A DNA stretch of 64,000 nt, taken from Vibrio penaeicida (GTDB taxonomy: Bacteria > Pseudomonadota > Gammaproteobacteria > Enterobacterales > Vibrionaceae). A model generated the notes under the pieces. It ran no database searches, had not been told where the DNA came from, and saw only the letters and a list, made by a program, of their open reading frames with translations. Below, piece by piece: positions 45,550 to 55,359 of this stretch. Every line of letters begins with the position of its first letter. Position 1 is the stretch's first letter. The position numbers and the translations under genes were made by a program. Location: the NCBI RefSeq assembly GCF_030689305.1, contig NZ_JAUYVM010000006.1:1-64000 (forward strand), written 5' to 3'.

Positions 45550-45601
45550 GTAAGTTCATCCGTATGAGCATAGATTTCCTATGTGATTAGGATGAACTTA
45601 C
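45550..45601 (-). promoter_or_regulatory. Large hairpin between deoC and deoA
   Basis: GTAAGTTCATCC (45550–45561) is a perfect complement of GGATGAACTTAC (45590–45601), with an inner CATAG/CTATG stem near the loop. It lies 29 bases after the deoC stop, inside the deo operon. No T-run follows on the minus strand, so it may stabilise the deoC mRNA end or lower readthrough into deoA. Confidence 0.65.
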
Positions 45602-45629
45602 GCAGTCAGCAACGCTGAAGCTTCAAATA

Positions 45630-46406
45630 TTAATACGCAGCTGGATCAGCCGTTTTGTCTGTTACTTCTAATGTATTCAGTAGATTGGTTAGCAGGCTTG
45701 ATGCACCAAAGCGGTAGTGACGAGCATCTACCCAATTATCACCTAGGATCTCATCTGCCATTGCTAGGTATGCTGCTGCGTCTTCCGCAGTACGAACACC
45801 ACCTGCTGGTTTAAAGCCAACGGTTTCTGCTACGCCCATGTCGCGGATCACTTCCAGCATCATGCGCGCGTATTCAGGAGTGGCATTGACAGGTACTTTA
45901 CCCGTAGAGGTTTTGATGAAGTCAGCGCCCGCTTCAATACAAATTTGAGACGCCTTCTTGATCAATGCTTCTTCTTTAAGTTCACCTGTTTCAATGATCA
46001 CTTTAAGAAGGATATCACCACACGCTTCTTTGCACTGTTTAACCAGTTCGAAGCCGACTTTCTCATTACCTGCGATGAGTGCGCGGTATGGAAAAACAAC
46101 GTCAACTTCATCAGCACCATAGGCGACGGCTGCTTTGGTTTCAGCAACCGCAATTTCGATGTCGTCGTTGCCGTGTGGGAAGTTGGTAACGGTCGCGATG
46201 CGAACGTCTGGTGTACCTTGCTCGCGCAGTGTCTTCTTAGCAATAGGAATAAAGCGAGGGTAAATACAGATGGCGGCCGTGTTGCCGACTGCTGATTTTG
46301 CGTTATGACATAGCGAAACAACCTTCGCATCAGTGTCATCATCGTTCAGCGTAGTCAAATCCATCAGTTTAAGTGCACGTAGAGCTGCTGCTTTTAAATC
46401 GCTCAT
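45630..46406 (-). CDS. deoC: Deoxyribose-phosphate aldolase
   Basis: 258 residues, class I aldolase. The catalytic residues are visible in [25 protein letters not shown] (Lys) and the Schiff-base Lys in [16 protein letters not shown]. It splits deoxyribose-5-phosphate into glyceraldehyde-3-phosphate and acetaldehyde. A good ribosome site (CGGAGATAG) precedes ATG 46406. It is the first gene of the block, as in E. coli deoCABD. Confidence 0.95.
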   Translation of the reverse strand: MSDLKAAALRALKLMDLTTLNDDDTDAKVVSLCHNAKSAVGNTAAICIYPRFIPIAKKTLREQGTPDVRIATVTNFPHGNDDIEIAVAETKAAVAYGADEVDVVFPYRALIAGNEKVGFELVKQCKEACGDILLKVIIETGELKEEALIKKASQICIEAGADFIKTSTGKVPVNATPEYARMMLEVIRDMGVAETVGFKPAGGVRTAEDAAAYLAMADEILGDNWVDARHYRFGASSLLTNLLNTLEVTDKTADPAAY

Positions 46407-46760
46407 TTCTATCTCCGATCAGTTTATTCAATTAGTAAGTGAGTTTGGTAACTCATCACAACATGAACGGACTTGGTTCCCTGAAGACTTAAACTCATTC
46501 ATTTTCGCATTACTAGAAAGCGAGATGTCGAGTTCAATTGCTATCCCTGTCACCGCACAGTACCCATAAGGTCTATGGCACAACGTTAAGTTTTTATGCC
46601 TAAGTCGTGGCTAACGTTTTTCACAAATTCTGGTCTCTTTGCTTCCTGCAAAGGTCTGACCTTTTCACGATCTATACAATACGCTCTATTTGTTCAAAAC
46701 AATAGCATTCCATGTGACGCAAACGGTTTGTATCTCAAAAAATTCAGTCCATTTAAAACA
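46407..46760 (-). promoter_or_regulatory. deo operon promoter region
   Basis: About 350 bp between nupC and deoC, with no coding sequence. It must hold the deo promoter, but I found only TGTGA half-sites (e.g. minus-strand TGTGA at 46460–46456 and 46625–46621), not a full CRP palindrome. Confidence 0.45.
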
Positions 46761-46796
46761 AAAAAACCCCGTAGCAATTTCTTGCTACGGGGTTGG
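46761..46796 (-). terminator. Rho-independent terminator of nupC
   Basis: On the minus strand AACCCCGTAGCAA and TTGCTACGGGGTT form a 13-bp stem with a short loop, followed by TTTT. It lies ~40 bp after the nupC stop. Confidence 0.88.
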
Positions 46797-46831
46797 TTTT
46801 CGTGGCGTCTATATAATCTTTCTCTTTACAC

Positions 46832-48094
46832 TTAGAAAGATAAGAATAGACCAGCGATGGTCGCTGCCATTAGGTTAGATAGCGTACCTGCAATAACCGC
46901 TTTCACACCCATACGAGCGATGTCGTGACGACGTGAAGGTGCAAGGCTACCTAGACCACCAAGTAGAATCGCGATAGATGAAAGATTCGCGAAACCACAC
47001 AATGCAAATGCGATGATTGCTGTCGTCTTCTCAGACATTGGCAGACCTGTTTCCGCTACAACTTTCGCACCTTCACCGATGTATGGTGTGAAGTTCAAGT
47101 AAGCAACGAATTCGTTTACAACAATCTTCTGGCCGATGAATGAACCAGCGAGTGTTGCTTCTTCCCAAGGCACACCAATAACGAATGCAAGAGGAGCGAA
47201 TACCCAACCAAGAACAAGTTCTAGAGTCAGTTCAGGCATACCGAACCAGCCACCAACGCCACCAAGAACGCCGTTCACTAGAGCGATAAGACCGATGAAT
47301 GCCAATAGCATTGCACCAACGTTTAGTGCTAGCTGAAGACCAACAGAGGCACCGCCTGCTGCTGCATCAATTACGTTAGCTGGTTTGTCGTCGCCACCAT
47401 CGATATCAGAATCAAGGTCATCTTTTGCCTTTTCAGTTTCAGGCATGATGATTTTAGCGAACAGAAGACCACCAGGTGCTGCCATGAAGGACGCGGCAAC
47501 AAGGTACTCTAGAGGTACACCCATTGATGCGTAACCTGCTAGTACACCACCTGCTACAGATGCTAGACCACCACACATTACCGCGAACAACTCAGATTGA
47601 GTCATTTTAGGTACGAATGGACGAACCACTAGAGGTGCTTCTGTTTGACCTACAAAAATGTTAGCTGCTGCCGACATGGATTCTGCACGAGATGTGCCCA
47701 ATGCTTTTTGAAGAGCACCACCAAGAATCTTGATTACCCACTGCATGATACCTACGTAATAAAGAACGGAGATAAGTGCAGAGAAGAAGATTAGTGTTGG
47801 TAGAACTTGGAAAGCAAAGATGAAGCCAATACCGTCAACAGAGAAGTTAACTAAGCTACCGAACAGGAAACCTGTTCCGTCTTTACCGTAGTCGATCACA
47901 TTCTGAACACCTGCAGAGAATGCAGCCAGAAGATCACGACCCCAAGGGATGTATAGAACAAAAGCACCGAGTGCGAATTGGATAGCAAAAGCGCCACCCA
48001 CTGTTCTGAAATTAATTGCTTTGCGGTTGCCGGATAACAGTACTGCAATTCCTAGCAGTACAACGATACCGACGAGGCTCATAAACAGGCTCAT
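46832..48094 (-). CDS. nupC: Concentrative nucleoside transporter NupC
   Basis: 420 residues, a CNT-family sodium- or proton-coupled nucleoside importer. Signatures include [41 protein letters not shown] (the NxFxGQTEAPL transport motif), [17 protein letters not shown] and [21 protein letters not shown]. About ten hydrophobic segments are visible. AAGGAAG precedes ATG 48094. It supplies nucleosides to the deo enzymes encoded next door. Its promoter region shows CRP-like sites. Confidence 0.95.
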   Translation of the reverse strand: MSLFMSLVGIVVLLGIAVLLSGNRKAINFRTVGGAFAIQFALGAFVLYIPWGRDLLAAFSAGVQNVIDYGKDGTGFLFGSLVNFSVDGIGFIFAFQVLPTLIFFSALISVLYYVGIMQWVIKILGGALQKALGTSRAESMSAAANIFVGQTEAPLVVRPFVPKMTQSELFAVMCGGLASVAGGVLAGYASMGVPLEYLVAASFMAAPGGLLFAKIIMPETEKAKDDLDSDIDGGDDKPANVIDAAAGGASVGLQLALNVGAMLLAFIGLIALVNGVLGGVGGWFGMPELTLELVLGWVFAPLAFVIGVPWEEATLAGSFIGQKIVVNEFVAYLNFTPYIGEGAKVVAETGLPMSEKTTAIIAFALCGFANLSSIAILLGGLGSLAPSRRHDIARMGVKAVIAGTLSNLMAATIAGLFLSF

Positions 48095-48161
48095 AGTTTA
48101 TGACTTCCTTATTAGTTATTTATTGGCGTGTTACAAATTGGCGCTTATATGAAGCGTGGGC

Positions 48162-48256
48162 ATTATAAGCACCCCGCTATAAATAAAGTAATGGCATAGT
48201 CACAAATTCGTGCCTTATTCACTCTTGTATCATTATAAATTGTGACAACAATCACA
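48162..48256 (-). promoter_or_regulatory. nupC promoter with tandem CRP-like sites
   Basis: On the minus strand TATAAT (48167–48162) is a good -10, ~70 bp before the start codon, with a poor -35. TGTGACAACAATCACA (48241–48256) is a perfect TGTGA-N6-TCACA CRP site centred near -93 from the predicted start point. A second, half-conserved site, TGTGA-CTATGC-CATTA (48204–48189), is centred near -41. The centres are 52 bp apart, as in E. coli deoP2 where CytR binds between two CRP dimers. A CytR operator in the spacer is not clearly visible. Confidence 0.65.
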
Positions 48257-48300
48257 CAAAGCAATCGTATGCTTGCGGAACTTTCAGTGAAGATGGCGAT

Positions 48301-49077
48301 TTATTCACAAATTCCGAACACTAAATTGCTTTTAATCCACAGCTGTGGCGCAATCGTTTGCTTTGTTCTTTTTTTGAGCTCCGCAAGACATTCCAAGACT
48401 AGAGGTAAGTACTTAGGGTGATTTGGCTTTCCTTGATATCCATTCATAGGCATATCAGGTGCATCGGTTTCTAGCACCAAGGAATCGAGGGGTAATTTGG
48501 TGATCGTATTGCGTGTTTTTTGAGCTCTTGGGTAAGTAATTGTCCCACCAACACCAATAGCAAACCCGAGATCAATCCAATCTTTGGCTTGTTGAAAGCT
48601 ACCACTGAAACCATGAATCACTCCCCCACCATCAAATCGTGACTTTCTGAGCATCGATACCATCGATTGATGGGACTTTCTTTGATGAAGAATCAGTGGA
48701 AGCTGGTGTCGCTTTGCCAATTCAATCTGCCCCTGAAGGAGCGCTTCTTGTTTCGCTTGGGTATCGCTACCGGAATAAAAGTCCAACCCACACTCACCAA
48801 CGGCAACACATTTGTCACTGCGATCTTGGAGCCTGTCGTCCAGCTGTTCCAAATGCGTATCCAGATGTTGGTCGATGAAATAAGGGTGAAGCCCTAATGC
48901 GAAGTAAATTTCTTGGTGGCTAGAAGCAAGCTCGTTCACTTTATCCCAGTTAACCAAGCCAACAGCAGGAATCAAGATTCGCTCTACATCAGATTGTTTG
49001 GCTAATGCAAGTTCTGCATCAATATCAGAAAAAACATCAAAGTCGAAATGGCAATGGGTATCAAAGAGTGAAGACAT
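48301..49077 (-). CDS. TatD-family metal-dependent nuclease (YjjV-like)
   Basis: 258 residues with the TatD metal ligands: N-terminal LFDTHCHFDFD, VAVGECGLDFY, LPLILHQRKSH, GGVIHGFSGS and VLETDAPDMPM. The family comprises 3'-5' exonucleases or deoxyribonucleases; the YjjV subgroup, usually next to deo genes, is the best fit from context. It ends the conserved block. Confidence 0.9.
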   Translation of the reverse strand: MSSLFDTHCHFDFDVFSDIDAELALAKQSDVERILIPAVGLVNWDKVNELASSHQEIYFALGLHPYFIDQHLDTHLEQLDDRLQDRSDKCVAVGECGLDFYSGSDTQAKQEALLQGQIELAKRHQLPLILHQRKSHQSMVSMLRKSRFDGGGVIHGFSGSFQQAKDWIDLGFAIGVGGTITYPRAQKTRNTITKLPLDSLVLETDAPDMPMNGYQGKPNHPKYLPLVLECLAELKKRTKQTIAPQLWIKSNLVFGICE

Positions 49078-49181
49078 GGACTGACTACATTGTGCTGAGA
49101 TTCTTCGTTTAGTTTATACCCAAACCAGCTCAAAATGCAGGGGTAAGGCTATATCTGCTGCCGCAGCCTTTTGTTGGGCTT

Positions 49182-50732
49182 TCAAACGAGATTCGAGGTA
49201 ATTTGAGCATTGGTTTTAGATAAGGTTTTCACGGCGTCGTGAAGGTGTAAGTACACTTTCTGATAATACTCATTGTAGATATCAACATTCTTTGAAATCG
49301 GATTGAAGCAGCATTTTACCGACACCATGTTTTCTGCAGCTGACTTGCAATCGTTGTATTCACCACAACCGACAGCGGCACAAATCGCTGCACCCAAGGC
49401 GGTGGTTTCTGAGGTATTAGGAACGAGTACGGGCTTGTTAAACACATCAGCGAAAATCTGATTCCATACATCACTTCGCGCAGAGCCTCCGTACATTTTA
49501 ATCTGTTCTATTACCGTTTTCGCGCCCACTTCCATCAGCTCACCTTGCCGTCTCGACTCATAAGCCAGCCCTTCCATGATTCCGCGAACCATCTGTGGTT
49601 GACCATGTTCAGTGTGAAGCCCGAACGCCATCCCACGTGCATTTAAATCCCAATAAGGTCCGTTTGCTCCCTGAAAATACGGCACAATCATCATGCCACT
49701 ATTCCCGACGGGGCTTCGCTCCGCATATCGATAAACATCACTCCAATCAGGGCACACTTCTTCGTTATTACCACTCAAACAAAAATTATTTCTATACCAC
49801 TTCATCAGTGCCGAGCCACCGCTTGAGATGTAATTTTCCATCACATAGTTACCAGAAGGGCTGAGTTCAATAATGTAATCTTGCCGATCTCGGGAGGGCA
49901 AACTTTTCACCAGCATTTCATTGGTGCAAGATGTACCACCGTTGATACCAATCTCACCCGGTTCCGTAACACCCGCACCAAGAATGCCACATGGTTGATC
50001 CCCGGCCGTCACCACAACGGGAATCCCTTCAGGCAGCCCTGTTATCTGGCTAGCTTCTTTCGTGACGGCTCCCGCAGAGCTACAACCGGGTAATATCGTA
50101 TCAATCCATATGTCTTTTCTTACACCTAGAGCACCAATAATTTCGCTCGCCCATTGAGTCGGTGTTTCGATATCGAGGGCACCTGTCATGGTTGCCGCAC
50201 CGCTAAGGGTAACCAATTGGCGAGTAAGTTGGTAAACCAAGTAATCTTGCACCAGCATCAGTTTAAACGTTCGTGAATACAAGCCCGGTTCGTGGCGCTT
50301 TAACCACAAAGCTTTGTACAAAGTCCATTGCCCTGGCGCATACCCTGTTTTACTGAATATCAGTTGTGCACCAATTTCTCTTCCAGCAAATTCTGCCTCT
50401 TCACTGCATCGAATGTCGTTCCACAAAATGGCATTTCGAAGCGGTTTCATATCTGAATCAACGGGAACAAAAGTGAACCGTTGATGAGTAATACCGATGC
50501 CAGAAATTTTCCTCGCATCTACATCTGGGTGACACATCACGTCCTGACACCCTGCAATAAACGCATTCCACCAATCTTCAGCTTTCTGCTCTACCCAACC
50601 CGGTTTTTCCATAATAAGAGGGTAGCTATGAGCACTCTGAGCAACAATTCTCCCCGACATAGAAAACACAATTACCTTGGTTGCACTGGTACTGCAGTCT
50701 ACACCAATGAGCAATCTTTCATTTTTGTTCAT
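49182..50732 (-). CDS. FGGY-family carbohydrate kinase 1 (xylulokinase-like)
   Basis: 516 residues with the FGGY/actin-fold layout: an N-terminal phosphate loop LIGVDCSTSATKVIVFSMSG, KPGWVEQKAEDWWNA, the second phosphate motif EIGINGGTSCTNEM, and the C-terminal adenosine-binding KMYGGSARSDVWNQIFADVF. It belongs to the xylulokinase/gluconokinase part of the family. It phosphorylates a sugar or polyol; the substrate is unknown. It is the last gene of the minus-strand catabolic operon, 18 bp after the dehydrogenase gene. Confidence 0.88.
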   Translation of the reverse strand: MNKNERLLIGVDCSTSATKVIVFSMSGRIVAQSAHSYPLIMEKPGWVEQKAEDWWNAFIAGCQDVMCHPDVDARKISGIGITHQRFTFVPVDSDMKPLRNAILWNDIRCSEEAEFAGREIGAQLIFSKTGYAPGQWTLYKALWLKRHEPGLYSRTFKLMLVQDYLVYQLTRQLVTLSGAATMTGALDIETPTQWASEIIGALGVRKDIWIDTILPGCSSAGAVTKEASQITGLPEGIPVVVTAGDQPCGILGAGVTEPGEIGINGGTSCTNEMLVKSLPSRDRQDYIIELSPSGNYVMENYISSGGSALMKWYRNNFCLSGNNEEVCPDWSDVYRYAERSPVGNSGMMIVPYFQGANGPYWDLNARGMAFGLHTEHGQPQMVRGIMEGLAYESRRQGELMEVGAKTVIEQIKMYGGSARSDVWNQIFADVFNKPVLVPNTSETTALGAAICAAVGCGEYNDCKSAAENMVSVKCCFNPISKNVDIYNEYYQKVYLHLHDAVKTLSKTNAQITSNLV

Positions 50733-50749
50733 GCTACCCTCTCATATTC

Positions 50750-51784
50750 TCAGAAAACGAATAAGTTTTTTACGGCTTGGAGGTTTTCAAGCTGTCGAAA
50801 CGCATCTTCATACTCGTGGAGTGAATACGTTCCTGACATCAAAGGCGCGACATTGACGCGCTTTGAATCCAGTAACGAAATCGCGGTCTCCCAGCTGGTC
50901 CAACTGGTGCTGTAACTGCACGATAAAGTAACGGAGTTATGCATCGCAAGGTTCCAAGGAACAGGCACCGACTCTTTTCCCGTTAATCCAATGGCGCAAA
51001 TTCGACCATCTCGGCGCACTAATTCAAATGCTTGGCTAATAGCAGCAGGAGCCCCGCTGGCTTCCACCACTAAGTCGGCACCTAATCCATTCGTCCAATC
51101 CGCTATCTTCTCTTTGATATCCACCTGCTGAACGCTCACCGCATCGTCCATACCCATCTCTTTAGCAATCCTTAGCCGGACATCAAGATCACTGTCCATG
51201 CCTGTTACCAAAACTTTTTTTGCTCCACTGGCTTTAGCTGCGGCAGCTGCAAGCAGCCCTATCGCACCACAACCAAGCACCACCACGACATCGTTGGGTT
51301 CAACTTTGGAGCGCTCTAACACAGCTTTCACGCCGACAGCAAGTGGCTCGGCTAACGCGGCTTCTTCAAAAGATAACGAGTCGGGTATGCGGTGTAGCGA
51401 CGCCGCGGGCATACATATATAGTCAGAAAAACAGCCATCAATTTTGTAACCAATGGCTTTTTTCTCTGGGCAGATCTCGACCTGTCCATTTTTGCAATAT
51501 CGACAATGACCACAGCCGCCTTTATGGGGTTGGGAAACAATACGTTCGCCTACCTGAAAGCCCGTTACCGACTCTCCAACAGAGACTATTTCCCCAGAAA
51601 ACTCATGCCCTAAAGTCACAGGTGGAAAATTAATAAAGGTATCTTTTTTGATGTGAAGATCGGTTCCACATATTCCTGCTGCTTTGACTTTTACCAATAC
51701 TTCATTGGCGAGAGGATCGGGTTTTTGGATGTCAGATAACCTCAGGTGCCCAACGCCTGACTGAGTTTTTACTAGCGCTTTCAT
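50750..51784 (-). CDS. Zinc-dependent polyol/sorbitol-type dehydrogenase
   Basis: 344 residues of the medium-chain dehydrogenase family. Catalytic zinc: AAGICGTDLHIK and LGHEFSGEIVSVGE; structural zinc: GGCGHCRYCKNGQVEICPE; Rossmann fold: VVVVLGCGAIGLLAA. It resembles L-threonine and sorbitol dehydrogenases and would oxidise a secondary alcohol of the imported sugar or polyol with NAD. It lies between the two kinase genes. Confidence 0.88.
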   Translation of the reverse strand: MKALVKTQSGVGHLRLSDIQKPDPLANEVLVKVKAAGICGTDLHIKKDTFINFPPVTLGHEFSGEIVSVGESVTGFQVGERIVSQPHKGGCGHCRYCKNGQVEICPEKKAIGYKIDGCFSDYICMPAASLHRIPDSLSFEEAALAEPLAVGVKAVLERSKVEPNDVVVVLGCGAIGLLAAAAAKASGAKKVLVTGMDSDLDVRLRIAKEMGMDDAVSVQQVDIKEKIADWTNGLGADLVVEASGAPAAISQAFELVRRDGRICAIGLTGKESVPVPWNLAMHNSVTLSCSYSTSWTSWETAISLLDSKRVNVAPLMSGTYSLHEYEDAFRQLENLQAVKNLFVF

Positions 51785-51850
51785 GTATGCCTCGCGTAGA
51801 TAGAATAATTAAGGTCTGTTGACCTGTTTCAATTGGGTATCGTTCGGGTT

Positions 51851-53425
51851 CTACGTACTTTCAGAATCCGGTTGCTCCGCCATCTCGTGCATGAGAGGCA
51901 TCATCGCGTCGTACGTTTTTTCGTACAAATCAAAATAGAATTGATAATCTTGGTGAGATTTCGGGTTAGGCTTAATGACCTTGGTGATGGTGACCATATT
52001 GTCGGAAGCGGTGACCAAATCGCCGTAAAACCCAGCAGTTTTAGCCGCGCAGATTGCACACCCAAGCACGGTTGCTTCCGTAAACTCAGGAACATAAATA
52101 TCGACGTTGCTAACATCGGCATGAAGCTGCAAACTGAATTCGCTTTTAGAGAATCCCCCCCCAAAATACATGGCATTGATGTGGACACCGTTTTTCCGAA
52201 GCCGAGTCAGCATACTTTCTGTCGCGTAGGCAATAGATTCACAAATCGCTCGATACACATGGGCCTTACTGTGTTTCAACGTCAGCCCCCAAATGGCACC
52301 TTGAACTTTATAGTCGGTATGCGGCGTTCGGTTTCCCTGCCAGTAATCCAATACAATTACCCCTTCAGACCCAATCGAGATCTGTTTGGCTTCTTGAGTC
52401 AGTTTCTCTAACTTATCTATGTTTTTTTCCGGTAACCCGGGGTTGTCGAACATCGCTTCATGAATGAAGTTGTCGTTGTACCATTTAATGATCGAACCAC
52501 TCGAAACCTGTCCCCCTTCATACACCGTTAAACCGGGGATCACACAATCTGGATGAGGTCCAAACACCCCTTTAATCGGTGTCGTGCTGTCTGATACAGG
52601 CAAAAATACATGGGAAGATCCTGTGATCAACGCGGCTTGATTCTTTCTTACGGCATTGAGCCCTAACATTCCTACGTAAGCGTCACAGCCGCCCATGGCT
52701 ATCAAGGTATCGGGCGATAACCCTGTTAACTCCGCGACATCGTTCGAAATTTTACCGACCGACTCTCCCATTGGCAGCACACGTTCTGGAAATTTTTCAA
52801 CAATATTGCCGAGCCCAATATGTTGATAAAAGTCATGCGGCCAACCTCCTGTACGAGGGTTGTAAAACCATCGATGCGTAATGTGATTGATACTCAACGC
52901 AGGAACACCACTGAGTTTCATCGTCAGATAATCCACTTCTTCCATAAAATAGCGGGACTGCTCGAAACGCTCTGGATCATTCTCTTTCAGCCACAATAAC
53001 TTGGGCAACATCATCTCAGAACTGACCCCAGCACTTGATCGCTCTAAAATGGGATGTCCAGTGCGAAAGATATTCTCAGCCTGATCGCTGGCACGGGCAT
53101 CCATCCATAAAATAGCAGGTCCTATGGATTCACCATTATCGTCCACGCATACCACGGTACTCGCGGTTCCATCCACAGCAATAGCACGGATTTGCTCGGG
53201 TTTAATGTCAGATTCTGAAAACAGTGTTTGAACAGAGTTTACTAACGCACTCCACCAATCTTCTGGGCTCTGCTCTGCCCACCCTGGCTTGGGGAAGCAA
53301 GTGGCGTAATCTTGATTTCGCAGGTATCGGCATTCACCTTTAGCATTGAATACGCCAATTCTTAAACCACCCGTCCCAGCATCAATCCCCATAACCAAAG
53401 GTTCTGCATTGTTGTCTGCGCTCAT
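51851..53425 (-). CDS. FGGY-family carbohydrate kinase 2 (ribulokinase-like)
   Basis: 524 residues. Phosphate loop VMGIDAGTGGLRIGVFNAKG, KPGWAEQSPEDWWSALV, ATP-binding ITGSSHVFLPV and a C-terminal MYFGGGFSKSEFSLQLHADV. It differs from kinase 1 in the middle (CDAYVGMLGLNAVRKN) and is nearer the ribulokinase-like branch. Two FGGY kinases in one operon suggest two alternative or successive phosphorylations, or two related substrates. Confidence 0.88.
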   Translation of the reverse strand: MSADNNAEPLVMGIDAGTGGLRIGVFNAKGECRYLRNQDYATCFPKPGWAEQSPEDWWSALVNSVQTLFSESDIKPEQIRAIAVDGTASTVVCVDDNGESIGPAILWMDARASDQAENIFRTGHPILERSSAGVSSEMMLPKLLWLKENDPERFEQSRYFMEEVDYLTMKLSGVPALSINHITHRWFYNPRTGGWPHDFYQHIGLGNIVEKFPERVLPMGESVGKISNDVAELTGLSPDTLIAMGGCDAYVGMLGLNAVRKNQAALITGSSHVFLPVSDSTTPIKGVFGPHPDCVIPGLTVYEGGQVSSGSIIKWYNDNFIHEAMFDNPGLPEKNIDKLEKLTQEAKQISIGSEGVIVLDYWQGNRTPHTDYKVQGAIWGLTLKHSKAHVYRAICESIAYATESMLTRLRKNGVHINAMYFGGGFSKSEFSLQLHADVSNVDIYVPEFTEATVLGCAICAAKTAGFYGDLVTASDNMVTITKVIKPNPKSHQDYQFYFDLYEKTYDAMMPLMHEMAEQPDSEST

Positions 53426-53514
53426 ATCTATTTATTCCTTCAAAAAGATAACGTCTGCCCATTTCTTGTTAAAACCTGTCCCTAGCTTAAACCTATCTCT
53501 TGGTTAAAGATCAC

Positions 53515-54291
53515 TTAGCGACCACCCGACGATGAAATGAACTGCCCTGTAATGTAGGACGACTCGTCACTGATAAGATAAGCCGTTAAAGAGGCGACAT
53601 CCTCTGGAGTTCCTAACCGTCCAATGGGTACGCTTTTCTCGTACTTTGCACGAACCGAGGCGTAATCTTCACCGGTGCTTTCAACCCGAGACTCGAGTAT
53701 TTCCTCGGTCATTTTCGATTCGATTCGACTGGGGCAGATGGCATTTACGTTGATATTGTGCGGAGCCAATTCCAGCGCCAACGCCTGTGTTAATCCATTC
53801 AAACCGAACTTAGACGCACTGTACGCCACGCGCCTAGGTCTACCGAAGATGCCAGACTGAGAAGAGATGTTGACGATTTTTCCGTAGTTGTTTTCCAACA
53901 TGGACGGGATAACAGCACGTGTGACCAGGAATACCCCTGTTAAGTTAACGGAAAATACTTTCTCCCATTCGGAAAGCGAGATATCAACAAAACTGCTTTC
54001 CTGCACTATCCCTGCGCAGTTAATTAGCGTGTCCACTGTGAATTCCGACACCCAGCGTCCAATCGATTCCGACACCTGATCTTCATTGCAGATATCGAAT
54101 GCCTGTAAGTGGCAGCATCCACCTTCGGCTTCAATAAGCGTCTGAGTTTCTTCGAGCCCTTTGTTGTTAATGTCACATATCAGGATCTTTACGCCATCCT
54201 TCGCCAGTTTGAGTGCGCACGCTCGACCAATACCATTCCCGGCTCCGGTAATGATGGCCGTTCGACCGTCGAATCGACTCGTATTTTGCAT
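53515..54291 (-). CDS. Short-chain dehydrogenase/reductase
   Basis: 258 residues, classical SDR. Cofactor motif AIITGAGNGIGRACALKLA (TGxxxGxG), INCAGIV (NAG), catalytic Ser in IVNISSQSGIF and YSASKFGLNGL (YxxxK). Asp after beta-2 (ILICDINNKG) suggests NAD preference. It probably oxidises a hydroxyl of the imported substrate or reduces an intermediate. Confidence 0.9.
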   Translation of the reverse strand: MQNTSRFDGRTAIITGAGNGIGRACALKLAKDGVKILICDINNKGLEETQTLIEAEGGCCHLQAFDICNEDQVSESIGRWVSEFTVDTLINCAGIVQESSFVDISLSEWEKVFSVNLTGVFLVTRAVIPSMLENNYGKIVNISSQSGIFGRPRRVAYSASKFGLNGLTQALALELAPHNINVNAICPSRIESKMTEEILESRVESTGEDYASVRAKYEKSVPIGRLGTPEDVASLTAYLISDESSYITGQFISSSGGR

Positions 54292-54325
54292 TTTTCACCA
54301 TCCCTAGTGTCTGTTGACCTTGGTC

Positions 54326-55333
54326 TTATTTTGACGAAAGCACCGATTTATCGGCTTCGTAAAGCTGTTTCTCTTTAGGCTTTAGCGCGTGAATGCGTCC
54401 TCCGCGGATCAGCACAAACACCCCAAGCAGTAACAGCCCCCCTTTCACCATATCCCTTTCATAATTTGCCCAACCAGACAAACCCGCTCCATTGGTTAAT
54501 ACCGTGAGGATCAAGACTCCAATCAGAGTGCCTAAGACATTGGCTTTCCCTTGCCTGAACGCTAAGCTGCCCAGAAATATGGCGGTCAACCCGTCAATGA
54601 AGTAGGAATTACCGATGCCAGGCTGCCCTGAAGACAAGCTCGCCGCGATAAAACACCCCGACAACGCCGCCATGACGCCAGCAAAAAGAAAGAGATAAAC
54701 ATTCAGCTTTTTAACCGGAATACCCGCTTCGTGTACGGCTTTATAATTGGACTCCTGTGCATAAATATAGTGTCCCAGAAGCAATTTTTCCTGACACACC
54801 CATAAGACAAACGCGATAAGCAGTGCCAAAAGCATGGTGACAGGGAAAATGCCAAACGACGCATTCACCAAATCGCCCATGAAGCCTGTATCGTCAATCC
54901 TAAAAGATGCGCCTGCGCCAATGGCTTTCGCAATAGAGAGAGTCAGCCCACCCGTCGCTATCGTGGTCACCAATGACGACAAGCGCAAATACCCAACCAA
55001 TACACCGTTTAAAATACCAAACACCACACCAACCATTAGCCCCGCTAGAATGGCCGTACCCCACCCCATACCTTGTTGAACCGACCAAGCCGTTACGACA
55101 TTGGAAAGCGCAGCAATGTTGGTGAAACTAACGTCGACTTCCCCAATGGAGAAAATCCATGTCACCCCCGAAAACATAATGAATGAAATACTGGCTGCTG
55201 CGAAAATGGTGGTGATGTTCTGTGGCAAAAGGATATTCGGCCTGACAAAGGCAAACCCAAACAAAAGGATAAACAGCCCCACCAGCACACCATATTTCAT
55301 CAGCCAAGTGGTTACTCTGTTACTGTTACTCAT
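54326..55333 (-). CDS. Sugar ABC transporter permease 2 (RbsC-like)
   Basis: 335 residues beginning MSNSNRVTTWLMKYGVLVGL at ATG 55333, with GAGG ten bases upstream; the longer frame from 55399 overlaps the previous gene. It has about nine hydrophobic segments and the family motif GLTAIFLGSLAFRQGKANVL near the C-terminus. With permease 1 it should form the membrane channel of the importer. Confidence 0.9.
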   Translation of the reverse strand: MSNSNRVTTWLMKYGVLVGLFILLFGFAFVRPNILLPQNITTIFAAASISFIMFSGVTWIFSIGEVDVSFTNIAALSNVVTAWSVQQGMGWGTAILAGLMVGVVFGILNGVLVGYLRLSSLVTTIATGGLTLSIAKAIGAGASFRIDDTGFMGDLVNASFGIFPVTMLLALLIAFVLWVCQEKLLLGHYIYAQESNYKAVHEAGIPVKKLNVYLFLFAGVMAALSGCFIAASLSSGQPGIGNSYFIDGLTAIFLGSLAFRQGKANVLGTLIGVLILTVLTNGAGLSGWANYERDMVKGGLLLLGVFVLIRGGRIHALKPKEKQLYEADKSVLSSK

Positions 55334-55359
55334 GGTCAAAAACCTCATTTCTGCGAAAT

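Noticed and set aside
46407..46760. Full CRP sites in the deo promoter
   Set aside because: Only half-sites were found; none reaches TGTGA-N6-TCACA with tolerable mismatches.
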